64,000 bases of DNA from Phycomyces blakesleeanus NRRL 1555(-) (taxonomy: Eukaryota > Mucoromycota > Mucoromycetes > Mucorales > Phycomycetaceae): the NCBI RefSeq assembly GCF_001638985.1, contig NW_017265171.1, positions 1 through 64,000 on the forward strand, written 5' to 3'. Both the position numbers and the translations under genes were made by a program. Below the pieces are notes generated by a model. It was not told where the DNA came from. It did not search any database and was given only the letters and a program-made list of their open reading frames with translations. Below, piece by piece: positions 1 through 11,503 of the stretch. The stretch's first letter is position 1. Each line of letters begins with the position of its first letter.

Positions 1-184
1 ATGCTAGATCGGCGATCAACAACTTATATATATGCCAGATCAGTGGTCAACAGCTTATATTTATCCTAGATCAACTATCAATAGCTTATATATATATGAG
101 ATCAGCTATAATTAGTTTATATATAGTGTCAATTAGTTATTATCAGCTTACATAATCTTGCATAATATTGCATAATTATATATA
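1..184. repeat. AT-rich degenerate short tandem repeats
   Basis: The stretch repeats variants of a unit resembling agatca-n-tcaacagcttatatatat at roughly 35-40 bp spacing. No coding potential is seen. It ends in tata directly before the CACTA terminus at 185, and tata also follows the other end of that element. Confidence 0.6.
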
Positions 185-232
185 CACTGAAAAAAAATGC
201 CCGATTCCCATACGTGATAGGATGTAAAATTC
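185..232. repeat. CACTA copy 1 left terminal inverted repeat
   Basis: This 48-bp end pairs with 6599-6646. The first position after CACTG is A here, but C at the other three CACTA ends in the window. CACTA transposases cut at this terminus. Confidence 0.9.
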
Positions 233-705
233 TGTGTGATTTTTGAAATACATTCCGAATATTATACAACAATTCTCAGAATGATAGGAAAACTAGCTAC
301 TAAATATTAAACACCTAGATTCTATGGATAGAATGGGTCTGTGCGCGGTCATAGAGTTCTGTTATATCTCATTATATCCGAAACCTTAATTGAATTCCGA
401 GTTTTTTTTTTCTAGTAAAACGTTACATTTATTTTGTGTATTGCCTATTTATTCTTGTTTCGGACTCATTCAAGAAGGTGTATATTTCAACAATCTTCTG
501 ATGATAGCTCAACTATCTTCTGGCAAGTATCAATCTTATTGGATGGGTACTCCATTTACAATTTGAATTTCATTATTTGATTGATCAAAAAATATACTTC
601 TTGTACTTTTATTTAAAAATAGTTCACGGGAAATAGTTTACAAATGGGTTTTTATTTTATTTTATTAAAAAAATCTCAAAATAGGTTCTCTAATAATCGG
701 CCTTG

Positions 706-790
706 GATAGTTGGCATTTGGTCTGGGCATTTGATCTAGACATTTGACATTGGGTCTTTGTTTTGCATTCTCGGTTTTGGGTTCTTGATT
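706..790. repeat. CACTA subterminal short repeats
   Basis: A cluster of short direct repeats built on gcatttggtctg / gcatttgatcta / acatttgacattg. CACTA elements typically carry such clusters inside their ends as binding sites for the accessory protein; that role is inferred here. The mirror cluster in copy 2 lies at about 17100-17184. The rest of 233-1871 shows no other gene, only AT-rich leader sequence with purine/pyrimidine runs at 1500-1560. Confidence 0.5.
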
Positions 791-1871
791 TTGGGTACTG
801 CGATTCTACTTTGATCATTAATAATATCTCTTACCTTTCGGGATAAATAAATGGGAATACTGCAATACCTCTTTGAATATTAAGGGAAGGGGCAGAATCT
901 TGGGATGACCAAAATCGATTTTGTCATTTTCAAAACATGTGTGTACAGACCAGATTTATTCTTTGGAAATAGAGGATCATATTGCTACGGATAGCATTTA
1001 TATAATTGTTGGTGTACTCCAAGTATTCCTAATAGAAAGGGAAAAAAATATGATTAGTATGAGAGAATAATAATTATAAAGTCTTGCTTACCAGAAAAAG
1101 TGATTCTTTGGCATCCTTTTAATGCGTGCGTGCAAAAGAGAGATAGAGAAAATCTAATAAATTCAAAATGATAATGAAGAAAGTATAACGTTAATATAAG
1201 TGATTAGAAGATATTCTATTAAAGCTTACCATGTTTATTTCCATCATTAGCTTTTGATGGTTGTCATCATCATCGTTTTGCATCTAAAGATTAATAAGCT
1301 GATGATTAGCATCGCGCAATAAAAGTTGTTTGCTTTCTTATTCACCTTTGTAAGCCAGTGTGTTATGTTAACTCGTGCAGGAAGCCCTACATAATAAAGA
1401 CGATAGAAGTTTTTTAGTGTTAATAATCATGTAAAATAAAGTAAAAAGAAAATATTAAGTATTTACCATAGTGTAGAAAAAGAAGCAAAAGTAAACAGTA
1501 TAAGAGAAAGAGAGAGAACAAAAAAAAAGAAAATAAAAAAAAAGAAAAATAAAAAAACAAATTGTAAGAGTAGTGAATAAGCTCATTCTGTTCTCAGAAT
1601 TTATTAGGGTCTATTATAATTTAAAACGTGTGTCCCTATAATTTTTTCTTTTGTTGCTGTACACCCAAGAAGTATTGGGACATATAAATACTACTTCTAT
1701 TTGCCAGATTATTATATCCTCCCTCACATTTTATTAGAAACCTCACATACTATTACTGTGCTTTACCATGTATGTTTGTATAATTAAAATAATATTTCAT
1801 AATATTCTTCTATATATGCTTTATTTATTTATATTTATTTATTTTTTAAAAAATATGTAAATATCTGTAGC

Positions 1872-3152
1872 ATGCCTTCCAATGCCACTAGAAAATCAGG
1901 ACGCAAAGGCAAACAGAATGCCCGAGGAACACTTAGCCGTGTTGCTGCCGGCCGGATTGAGCAACGTGAGATTGCTCCAAGAGTATCGCCACTTGCAGCT
2001 GGTCCAAGTGGGGCAGAGGCTCCTGGAATGACTGTCGAGTCCCTAACGCAGGTTATGGCAGCCATCAACATGATGTACGATCGTACTGTCGAAGCCAACA
2101 CTGGAATTCGTTTTCTGGTCGATGCTCACAACCAAGCCATTGCCCAGCAAGCTCTTGTTGCATCTTCTGTAACTCAGGGAGTAACTGCCGCCAATGTGTC
2201 TACAAATAGACACACCAAAGGCGAAATGTGTGCAATTGTTCTGGTATGATTTTTTCTGACTTCATGCTTTAACACACTACCTAAATAATAATAATAATAA
2301 TCATATAGAATCTCATCAATGGGAGAATGTGGGCGAGAAACTTCCGTTCGAATGATCCTGAGCTTGTTGCTGAAAACGAAAGCCGCAGGCGATGGAACAC
2401 GGATGAGAGGATCGATCATCCTGACAATGTTGAGGTGATTAATTACCTCCGACAGTATATCGTTGCCCAGCCTCGCACAGCTGGGTTCTGGGAGGATATG
2501 ATAGTGCAGAAAATAAAAAACAATTACAAGACATGTTTTCGTGCTGTCAACGCAACCCCCGAGCAAGCGTCTTCCAAAAGGCGCAATAATCGTATCAACA
2601 GCCATCGCATTGAGGTAAAATTACAAACAAAAAAAAGAAATTAAATATTTTGCATTCTGTTCTAATCATTTTAAAATATATCTAGATTCACTTGCGTCGT
2701 GTTGATACCTACATTAACAATTGGCTAGCAATTGACACTAAGATGGGATACAAGCCAGGTAACCCTGATGAGATGGCATACTTGCATCTCCTCGAGAAGA
2801 GTGTGATGTCTGATGGTGAATCGGAAGATGAGGACGTCACTCCTATAATCCGTGTGCGGGTTTTGCAGGTTGCTCGTCCTAGTTGGAGAAGTGCTGAGGT
2901 AATTTTTTTTAAAGGTGTACACTATAATATATTTCTATAAAAAGATGACTGTACAGAAATAAACTAACTAATTATACATAGCTGAATAGGCTTATTCAGT
3001 TCATTGATTTCTTGGCAGCAGAGAATGACAAGAAGATTGCAACACCACAATCAAAGCAAAGAATGCCCAGATACCTAAAAATCATTGCGGTCACTCCTGT
3101 CCCCGGTCACCTGACCGCGATCCTTCCTGTCTGGGCAATTCAAAACCAATAA
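1872..3152 (+). CDS. CACTA accessory (TnpA-like) protein, copy 1
   Basis: Predicted exons are 1872-2243, 2309-2614, 2686-2898 and 2982-3152. All have GT-AG introns of 65 to 83 bp and join in frame to a 353-residue protein. The N-terminus is basic and Ser/Arg-rich (PSNATRKSGRKGK). The middle is rich in Trp and basic residues (MWARNF, RRRWNTDERID, WEDMIVQKIKNNYKTCFR), suggesting a helical DNA-binding region. It is followed by an acidic patch (SDGESEDED). I recognise no named domain. Its place opposite the transposase inside a CACTA element suggests the TnpA-type role of binding subterminal repeats, by analogy only. It is mirrored at 14738-16018 with very few amino-acid changes, for example Cys to Arg near residue 121. 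Confidence 0.7.
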
Positions 3153-3243
3153 AAACAAACAATTTGCTCTCTTTTTTTTTCACTGTCATATTAAAAAAAT
3201 TGAATAATATTATTAGAAAGAAAAGAAGGGATAATTATATATT

Positions 3244-6200
3244 TTAAAAGTAAAGTTTTCTAGGCAAAGGAACAATAAGTTTTTTGCTGATATTTCGTAA
3301 TGTTGTATGGTCAACAATTGCAACAGGAAGGAGAATTCGGTGCACTGGCAAGATGCTTTGAAAGTCAGGCAAAGAAAACGCGACATCCCATATTTCTACG
3401 CCTGCAATTTTTCTACTTGTCTCCTTGGAAGCCTTGTACCATTTTACATAAGCAAATGTATGTTGGCTACTTTGGGGTGTTCTGTGATGTGGAGTAGAAA
3501 CAAGTGGACTAAATGAATGAACAAATAGGTACTGAATCTGTCCGACATACGCATACTTTGCTCCGTTTCGACCTTCTATGAACATTGCTTGTATATATGA
3601 TCCTCTTCCATTCGTACCTCTACTTCCCTTGAATGTCTGTCCAAGGAGGTTGACAGATTTGAGCATTTCGATCCAGTCATTGACGAAAGCTGTATCTTGA
3701 ATCACGTCTTTGCAACTGGAGATGGTGGGATCGTTGTAAACAGCTTGGTAATATCCTACCAAACAATCATACTCCTGTCTTGGCATCATCTCATATGCTT
3801 TTTTTTGCAAGGGCAGCGCTGATGGTGGCAAAGGCTCGTTACCACGAATTGACAAGTTCGGATTTTCGGCAGCATCAAGAAAGTCTGGTAGAGAGAACCA
3901 ATTGTACAAGGCGGTGCTAGTTGTAGAATCAGCAGGACTATAACCAGTTACCAATTTATCGAAGATGCCGGAGAAATTGAATGGACCAGATGTCTTCAAG
4001 AAATTGCGAACAAAATCGCCTTTACGGGTATCTTCAATGAATGTTTTCATGTATGTCATTTCAAAGCCGCTCCTTCTGTTGGTATTGATATTCTTTAGGA
4101 CGCTGTTGTATCGCTCGAAACTAAAGAGCCAGTACCCATAAACAGGCCCAAAGTCCTTGATTGTGTCGCGAAGATGAAGATGGAGATGCATGTTTGGAGA
4201 TAACAGATCCTTGCTATACAGCCTTTCACAACCTTTACCGAACTTCTCAAGTGCTATGTGTGCTGACTGTACATCATCTTCGGAAACATTTGGCTTGGTA
4301 AGGAAACGGCAGGCATTCACAAAAAACATCCAATTCTCAAACTTTTGCTTTGGTAGTACGCCTTGTAGAACCACTGGAGAGTATACCAGACACCACGATT
4401 TCCACTCGTCTGCCTTCATAAAGGGAAATCCCTTTGAAATCTTTGATCTTAGCATGGTGTAATCAGGCGGCAATGTCATGTTTTCAACGATTTTCTGCAT
4501 GGCAACGAGTTTTTTATTGTCAATTAGACCATCTGCAACCCATTTCTCCATCATCCTCTTGGCTGTGCCTAAGAAGAGATTGTGCATTGGATCAATGATC
4601 GTGCAGCGGACAACGTCAAAGTACTGGAGACGATGCAGTTCGGACCAGCGAACACCATTTTCAACTTCAAGACGATGTCTCTCAGCTTCAGTGGTTGCAT
4701 TCCTCCAGACCTCAGCATCCTTACAATTATCATTCTTAGTGCGAAGGAGCCACTTTGAGAAATCAAATCCAGAATAATCGACAGAGCTCGTTCCAGCTAA
4801 TCGGGAGAATTGGCGATTACATTTGTGGCATGCGTTTGTACTGGTATGGGACGTGAATCCACACACTTTTCGGGCAGCAGGGATGTCGCAGGCAACCATA
4901 AACAGAGCAGCGCGGATGGTGGTACCATTTGGGCATTGATATGTCTGGACTCTGACTCCCTTGTACAACTTTTCTAATTCGTCAACCAGAGGTCTGAGGT
5001 ACGAATTTATCTCGGATGTTTTTGCTTCTTTCAGACCTGGCATTAACCCAACGAGAATGACATTTTCTTTCTTGAATCTTACACTTCGAGGAAGATTGTT
5101 TACAGCCAGGTAAATTGCACCACACGAATATGTCACACCGTCGAATGGCTGGAACCAGTCAATGTTTAAGGTCAACATCAGTAAGCGGTTGCCATGAACA
5201 AAGGGAATTCCATTGGTGTCTTTCAAATCCTTCCACATCAAGCCATCGTACACATCGAACATAGTATTCTCAGCCTTCGGGCTACGGTTCCACGAGTCGA
5301 TTTGGGTTTCAAAATCAGGCCGAGAAAAGAGAGCTTTGATCGAATTCTGAACAGAGTGATACACATATGTTCTTTTTGGAATGGATGACTGATTTCCCGA
5401 CTTGAACAAACTATTACCGCACATTGAGTTATTCCCAAATTTATCAAAGATACAGAAGCGGGGTGTTGATTCATTGTTCTCATATATGCTGTGACATTCG
5501 CTACAAGAAACATATTTCTTTATACCGTCTGTAAAGGTATTGAATCCTGCCATGCTTTTGAGACCAGGGATGCTAACTGGGAGACGGAATGGATCTCTGA
5601 AAAGCTCGAGTATTTTGTTCATGATGGCAATGAGAAGAATGGCGCCTTCATCGACGACGTACAAGGATACAAATAGTGCAAGGACCTGTACGATAAAACG
5701 ATGGATGAAACTCAATTCTGAGTTGAATTCAGGAAAGTTGTCTTTTTTAAAAAAAATTAATTTCTATTATTTTATACAGCAGAACCCAATATCCATTATG
5801 AAAGTGTGCAAACCTTCACTATCAAGCATGTCATCCTCACTGGAATCGTCTTCGCAACCGTCAGAATCAAGATCAGAGTTAAACTCTTCATTCTCATAAC
5901 CAAAGACAGCATCGGATTCTGAGAGAGGTAAGACTCGAATAGGCTCTTGTGTCTCCATGTCTACTTCTATACTGGTGTCCATTTCTACCGGAACCATAAA
6001 AGAAGTTAGAGCAAATAAAAATAAAAATAAAAATATATATTTTTACCATCAAAGTCATAATCCATATCATAATCATTGTCTATGGCCACCGAGTTCTGTT
6101 CATCATTGTTGATAACTTCAGGAACATAGCTTACAGTAGTTTCGACTGATCTCTTAATAATCACTACATTACATATGTTATTAAATCGAAAATATAAATG

Positions 6201-6386
6201 TAAATATAATTAAAACATAAAAGAAAATTCCCTACATCTATTACGAAAGATGTTCATTCCAGCATCGTCTCTTCTTTTATGAAAATTAAATGTCTGTACA
6301 GACACTGTATCTGATCCTCCAAATCTTGTCTTGCAAACAGAACATTTGCATTCTTTTGTTTTGTTTGATTTACGGGTTGGTGCCAT
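3244..6386 (-). CDS. CACTA Tnp2-family transposase, copy 1
   Basis: Exons on the minus strand are 6386-6236, 6163-6047, 5984-5814 and 5741-3244. All introns are GT-AG and short, and the joined protein is 978 residues. The N-terminus has a Cys cluster (KECKCSVCKTRFGG) that could bind zinc. It is followed by a long acidic linker (exons 2-3, FNSDLDSDGCEDDSSEDD) and the transposase core in exon 4. Diagnostic Tnp2/Transposase_21 features are a second zinc-like motif (HTSTNACHKCNRQF) and the hallmark DPMHNLFLGTAKRMMEKWV, with a C-terminal HLHLRDTIKDFGP-YGYWLFSFERYN block. The product would cut at the CACTG termini in the nucleus. It is open throughout and almost identical to copy 2; differences include Leu/Ser (HGNRLLM) and Leu/Pro (PGLKEAKT). 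Confidence 0.88.
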
Positions 6387-6598
6387 TGCTTAATAATTAT
6401 TAAAATAATATTATTTTTTAAACAGTAAAGAAGATAAATATATATTCAGGTACAGTTTATTTCATTCAATTTAAGTTTATTATTGTATTTTTTTATGCTA
6501 CTCGGTGCTCTATGACCAATAGAATCGTTTTAAAAAAATTGCAATGCTTATTCTACAAAAAAAAATCCTGCACTACAAATTTGGGTTTTCTGTTCACC

Positions 6599-6646
6599 GA
6601 ATTTTACATCCCATCACGTATGGGAATCGGGCATTTTTTTGCAGTG
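6599..6646. repeat. CACTA copy 1 right terminal inverted repeat
   Basis: Inverted partner of 185-232, ending GCAGTG. The right flank continues directly into a truncated LTR. Confidence 0.9.
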
Positions 6647-6924
6647 TATAATATTAGATGGTTGTAGTTGTAGTCTCTCAATTAAGTATTTGTATAATAA
6701 AAGAAATATGTAGATGAAATATAATGATGCCATATATATAATGTATATGTATTTGTATATCCCATGTCATGGTGATAATAATAAATAATCAATTATGTGT
6801 ATGATGATCTGTGTATTAGATAATATCATAAAGGGAGATCCGTTTGACTGGAATAGCTGAGGATATTATTTTATCCTTCAGTCTTACTCTCAGATTCAGC
6901 AGTAATCAATACTCATTCACAACA
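6647..6924 (-). repeat. Truncated LTR (family A), 5' 278 bp
   Basis: Read on the minus strand, it starts TGTTGTGAATGAG at 6924 and follows the 631-bp LTR of the Gypsy element at 40566-46895 for about 278 bases. It then stops exactly at the CACTA end. The missing part of the LTR is not found on the other side of the CACTA element. Confidence 0.85.
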
Positions 6925-7266
6925 TTAACCAAACATTTTTGTTTATAAAAGAAACAACCTTTTCAATCAATAAAATCATCATTCTATTTTTGATCTTATT
7001 TTATTTTGTCCGTTATTATCATTATTTTTCATTTATATACAGTGTCTTTGTTCTTTGGAGTTTTGTCTGTCAATCTTGATATATTTCGTTTCCCTATTTT
7101 CTCTTTTCTGTCTTTCTCTAACTTTGTTGTTGTCATAATTTCCATTTTTATCTTCTTCCTATTTTCTTCTACCTGTCTGTCACCAATTCTTACCTGTCAA
7201 ATTACCCATTCTTTTTGATTCTTACTGTACTCTTCTTCTTATATTTTGTAATTCATATTACATTTA
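6925..7266. repeat. Dispersed repeat G, copy 1
   Basis: About 340 bp running from ttaaccaaacatttttg to ttttgtaattcatattacat. It is present again in inverted orientation at about 20640-20975 with scattered differences. It contains a TATA-like stretch and long pyrimidine runs, as an LTR or a promoter fragment would. No coding capacity is convincing. It may be a piece of a further LTR family. Confidence 0.6.
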
Positions 7267-10200
7267 CGCTAATTCTAAGGGAACAACGTTTTGAGATGGG
7301 AGACAACATTTTCAGGTTGGAGACAACATTTTTTTTTGTATGAGACAAAGTTTTATTATTAAATTGCCCAAAAACAGGTCATACTTTCTAAAGAAGGACA
7401 GGTAGATGCCTGGAGAGAGATTGATGAACACACAAAGTGTGGGGACAATGTAGTAGGAAACAATAAAATTACAAAGAAGAGGGAAACAAAATTAACAGAA
7501 GAAAAAGAATGAAGAGAATAAATATTACAGGATAAAGTAGAAAGTAGATAGAGCACAAGAGTGAGAGATCTAGTCTAGAAGATGGGAAGACTGAAAGATA
7601 AATTGAAGCGATTTGTTCACAGAAACAACTACATTGGCAGGAACAAAAAGCATATTGTCAAAAATTGTGCACCAGTATGCTTTTCACACTGCAGCAAGAA
7701 CACTGTCCAAAACATAGTATGAGTCAATATGAGGAGGGAAGGGAGGGAGAACAAGAGCATAAAAGACACAAAGGATTATAGACAGTTGGGCTTTCCATTG
7801 TGGTATCCACATATGCATAGTCATAGTCCAAACTTGCCAAACGAGAAGACACTCAACAAGGAAATGTTCAGAAGTCTGGTTAGAGTTACCACATAGATGG
7901 CACTTGGGGGAGGCGATAAGGCTGGGGATAATAGCATGCAGGATGGAAGCTGAGGAAAGAAAGTTATGTAGAAGTTGAAACCATATGTTGCAGGTGGAAG
8001 TACACAAGGTCAAAGACCAGAAGAAATTCCATTAGCAAGGTGACAGACATGAGACTGATTGGCGGGGGTTTGGATTGGGAGGGGGGCATAGGAGTCAAAA
8101 TGAACATCAGGAAAGTTTGAGTTGTCTTATAAAAAAGGCAAAGGATATTGAGAGGTGCATAGAGTCAACTGTGCCATATGAGCTGTTATGGGAAGTGGAA
8201 GGGTGGGAGGGTGGAAGGCAAAGAGAGGCAAAGAAGAAGTGTATGATCTGTGTGTGTGTGTCAGCAATGCAGAAAGATCGGTTGATGAGGATTGGATATG
8301 TTGTTTGAAAAGATAGAGGGAGACGAGAAAAACAGAGAAGTAAAGGATTGTAGTAGAAAGCATCAGAAACCAACAGTTGATGAAAGTGAGAATTAGAAAG
8401 AAAAGTGTTATGTGGTAAAGAATGATATATAGCACTAAGAAGAAGAGAAAAACATGTAGCAAAAGAAAGAGAAGGAGGTATGTCTAAGGAAGGTAGTTTA
8501 TCATAAGCAGAAAAGAATAAATACAGCACAGAAGGGAAAGGAAAAGTGCCTTTGTGACTGGTAGAAAAAAAGAAAAAGAATGTAGAATCAAGCAAATGAA
8601 AAGGGGAAGCGGAAGAATACGTAGAAATATGAGCACATAGCCAACGAATAGGAATAGAGAGTGTGGCACAAGCAGAAAAGAGAAGAAGAAGAAGCCATCA
8701 AAATTGAAGGGCATACTGTTAGGCAGCTGGATATATGAGACTCAGCCCTCCAACGGACTGTGGAAGACATAATGTAGCATATTTTACTCTTGGAAACATG
8801 CGACACATGACAAACGTACCAACAATAGACCGTAGAGTATTCATGAAGGTCTTTGGAAACCAAACAAGACAAAGAACGTGCCAAAGACAAGAAAGAATGA
8901 GAGAGTTAACAATTGTGGTGCGTCCACAAACTGAAAGGTAATGTTGAGAGTGCAACTATGTTGCCAAGTATATATCATTGAGAAGTTTTGCGCCAAATAC
9001 ATTGCGTTATGTAATGATGTAGATGAGTGGATAGCCTAGGTAAATTGCCAGCAAGGAAGAGGAGCAATCATACCACAAGATGATGCCGACAGATTGGAGA
9101 GGGATCTGCCATTCTGGTAGTGTGGATCCGGACAGAGAGAGGGCATGGGTTTTGTGCATATTGATCTTATCATTAGATGCTAGGCCATAAGTATGAAGAT
9201 GTTTGTTGACGCGGTGTAAATCTTCAGGATCCTTGAGAAAGGCAAGAAAATTATCAGTATAGGCTAATACTTTAAGAGAAGTGGATGGAACAGATTGGGG
9301 AATTGTGTAGCCTTGAAAAAGAGAATAATCAAGTATATGAAGGAGCAAAGGTTCGAGGACAAAGTTGAAAAGGACAGGAGATAGCAGGTTACCTTGGCGT
9401 ACACCTCAGGATTGAAGGACAGAAGAAGAAATGTAACCATTGACATTAAAGTGTATGCAAGTCTGGAAGAAAAGGGAAGTGATAGAAGTGACAAATGAAT
9501 GTAGAAACCCATATTTGAGGAGGACTGTTTGAAGATATTGAGAATAGATGTGGTCATAGACTTTTTCCTGGTAAAGAAGGATGCCAATTGCAGTAGAAGA
9601 AGTCTTGTGGGCTTGTTCCATAACCAATTTCACCAAAAGGTTGTTACCACAATAAATCGAAAGGGAAGGAATCCAGTTTGATATGGGTTAAGGACAGTAT
9701 TGGCGATTGGGGCTGGATATTGAGGACGCAGATAAAAATTTTAGTATCACAATTAATGAGAGAAATCGGGCGCCAGTTATAGAGGAGAGACAGGTCACTT
9801 TTCTTTGGAAAAAGCCGCACACAAGTATCTGTCCAAGAAGAAGGAAATAAGGAATGGATGAGAGCATCATTGTAGACACGCGTAATTAAAGAGGCATATA
9901 GGGGGTGTTGGAATAGTACAGCTAGAATAATGTAAGGCAAACCATCTGGGCCAGGGCTACTAGATTGTGGGGCCCTGGAGACGCATTGTTGAATGTCATC
10001 CAAAGTAAAGGTGGTGGTAAGAAGGTTTTGTTGTGTGAAAGTGATGTGGTGGAAAGATGTAATGGAGGAAAGAAGCTGGTCCACGGCATGATAATCAATA
10101 GGATCAGGCAAAAACGAAGACGAATAGGAAGCAGTGGTAGTGATCATCATAGTGTCGGGAGTAGTGTGTAGTACATTGGTATCAGGATGGTAGAGAGGGG

Positions 10201-11243
10201 ACATATTCTGTTGCTGCATATAGATGACAATGACTTTCTTGAGATAGCCAACAGATGTCTCCCCATGTTTTCTCCAGTGAAGTTCAGCTTGAAGGGAGAC
10301 AGTGTCAACAAGTTCTTGCTGGATTGCTGCAATTTGTTGGTCATATTTAGAAAGAAGTAGAAGGCGAGCAGCTAGTATAGGTTTTGACTGCAAAAACTGA
10401 CTCCATTTGCTCTGGAGTAATTTGAGCAGTTTTTTTCTGATACGTAGTATAGTGTTCACCAAATTTCTTGGCGGTCCTAATCATAGTAGCTTTGACAACT
10501 TCCCACTGGTGTTGTGTGTCATCTGGAGGAAGGAGAGAAAAGAGGCGAGTGAGAGCAGAATCGAGGGCAGAAAGAAAGGCGGGATTGGAGGCAAGAGAAG
10601 GGTGAGTGCGCCATAATCCATGCCCTTTGTCGGATGTGCCTAGACAAATAGTAGCCTGAAGCAGAGCATGGTCGGTCCACAAAGGAGAGATAAACTGGAC
10701 ATCGTGGTTGACAATTGAGGAGGACATAGAGTATGGTACAAATATATAGTCTATAGTAGTGGTAGAAGAACTGCGGCTAAAGGTAGAAAGTGGTTTTGAG
10801 TCGAGAGAGGTATGACAGTTGACAAAGTAAGATCCAAGATAATATTGCCAAGGAAGAGGTGCCATGCGTAGTGAGGTGGGGTTAAGGAAAGAGAAATTAA
10901 AGTCGCTCAGGATGAAGAGTCGATTCTGGATGGTGGGATTATTAAGAATAGCAAATGACTGTAAATCAAAATAAAAGGCAGAACGAGCAGCAGGAGAGGT
11001 GGGTGCATATACAACAGGAACATAGAAAGGATCAACACTAGAAGACGTATGAATTACCTTGGCAAGAATAGCACGATCGTCTTCAGGAATGGGGATACGT
11101 TCAAGAGAGAGAAGAGGAGAAAGAGTAACTAAACCACATTGATAAGTCCAAAGGGAGCCGCTGTCGCAAAATTGATTGTGTATAACAGTAGATAGTGAGG
11201 TAGAGGCATATGTTTTTTATAAAGCAATTATATCAGAAGAGGT
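7267..11243 (-). pseudogene. LINE (non-LTR retrotransposon) ORF2 remnant, main part
   Basis: On the minus strand, fragments of an endonuclease/reverse-transcriptase polyprotein follow one another through several frames. The AP-endonuclease part lies at about 10350-11240 (TTIDYIFV, then WTDHALL). The reverse transcriptase lies at about 9000-10460 (SSPGPDGLPYIIL, NWRPISLI, LLYQEKVYD, GVRQGN, then AYTDN where YADD is expected). A C-terminal Cys/His knuckle (CHLCGNSNQTSEHFLVEC) lies near 7890. Stops and frameshifts, and the loss of both RT aspartate motifs, show that it is dead. The 3' end toward 7267 is noncoding with T-rich runs. The 5' end is cut by CACTA copy 2, and the remaining N-terminal part is at 17706-17943. 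Confidence 0.82.
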
Positions 11244-11291
11244 CACTGCAAAAAAATGCCCGATTCCCATACGTGATGGGATGTAAAATTC
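11244..11291. repeat. CACTA copy 2 left terminal inverted repeat
   Basis: 48-bp end that pairs with 17658-17705. Confidence 0.9.
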
Positions 11292-11503
11292 GGTGGACAG
11301 AAAACCCAAATTTGTAGTGCAGGATTTTTTTTTGTAGAATAAGCATTGCAATTTTTTTAAAACGATTCTATTGGTCATAGAGCACCGAGTAGCATAAAAA
11401 AATACAATAATAAACTTAAATTGAATGAAATAAACTGTACCTGAATATATATTTATCTTCTTTACTGTTTAAAAAATAATATTATTTTAATAATTATTAA
11501 GCA

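Larger units (their letters stand above)
185..6646 (-). mobile_element. CACTA (EnSpm) DNA transposon, copy 1, full length
   Basis: The element begins CACTGAAAAAAAATGCCCG and ends with the inverted form, giving 48-bp terminal inverted repeats (185-232 and 6599-6646) with one or two mismatches. It is flanked by TATA on both sides, of which 2 to 4 bp could be the target-site duplication. It carries a Tnp2-type transposase on the minus strand and an accessory gene on the plus strand, converging tail to tail near 3.2 kb. Both genes are open through every predicted exon, so this copy may be functional. The element is 6,462 bp, the same length as copy 2, and differs from it by only scattered substitutions. 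The transposase motifs and CACTG termini place it in the CACTA superfamily. Confidence 0.93.

Noticed and set aside
4190..5899. Several 60-120 codon frames opposite the CACTA transposase
   Set aside because: They appear identically in both copies only because the elements are copies, and no domain or start signal supports them.
6699..6990. Possible separate unknown element next to CACTA copy 1
   Set aside because: It matches the Gypsy-1 LTR in reverse, so it is a truncated LTR, not a new element.
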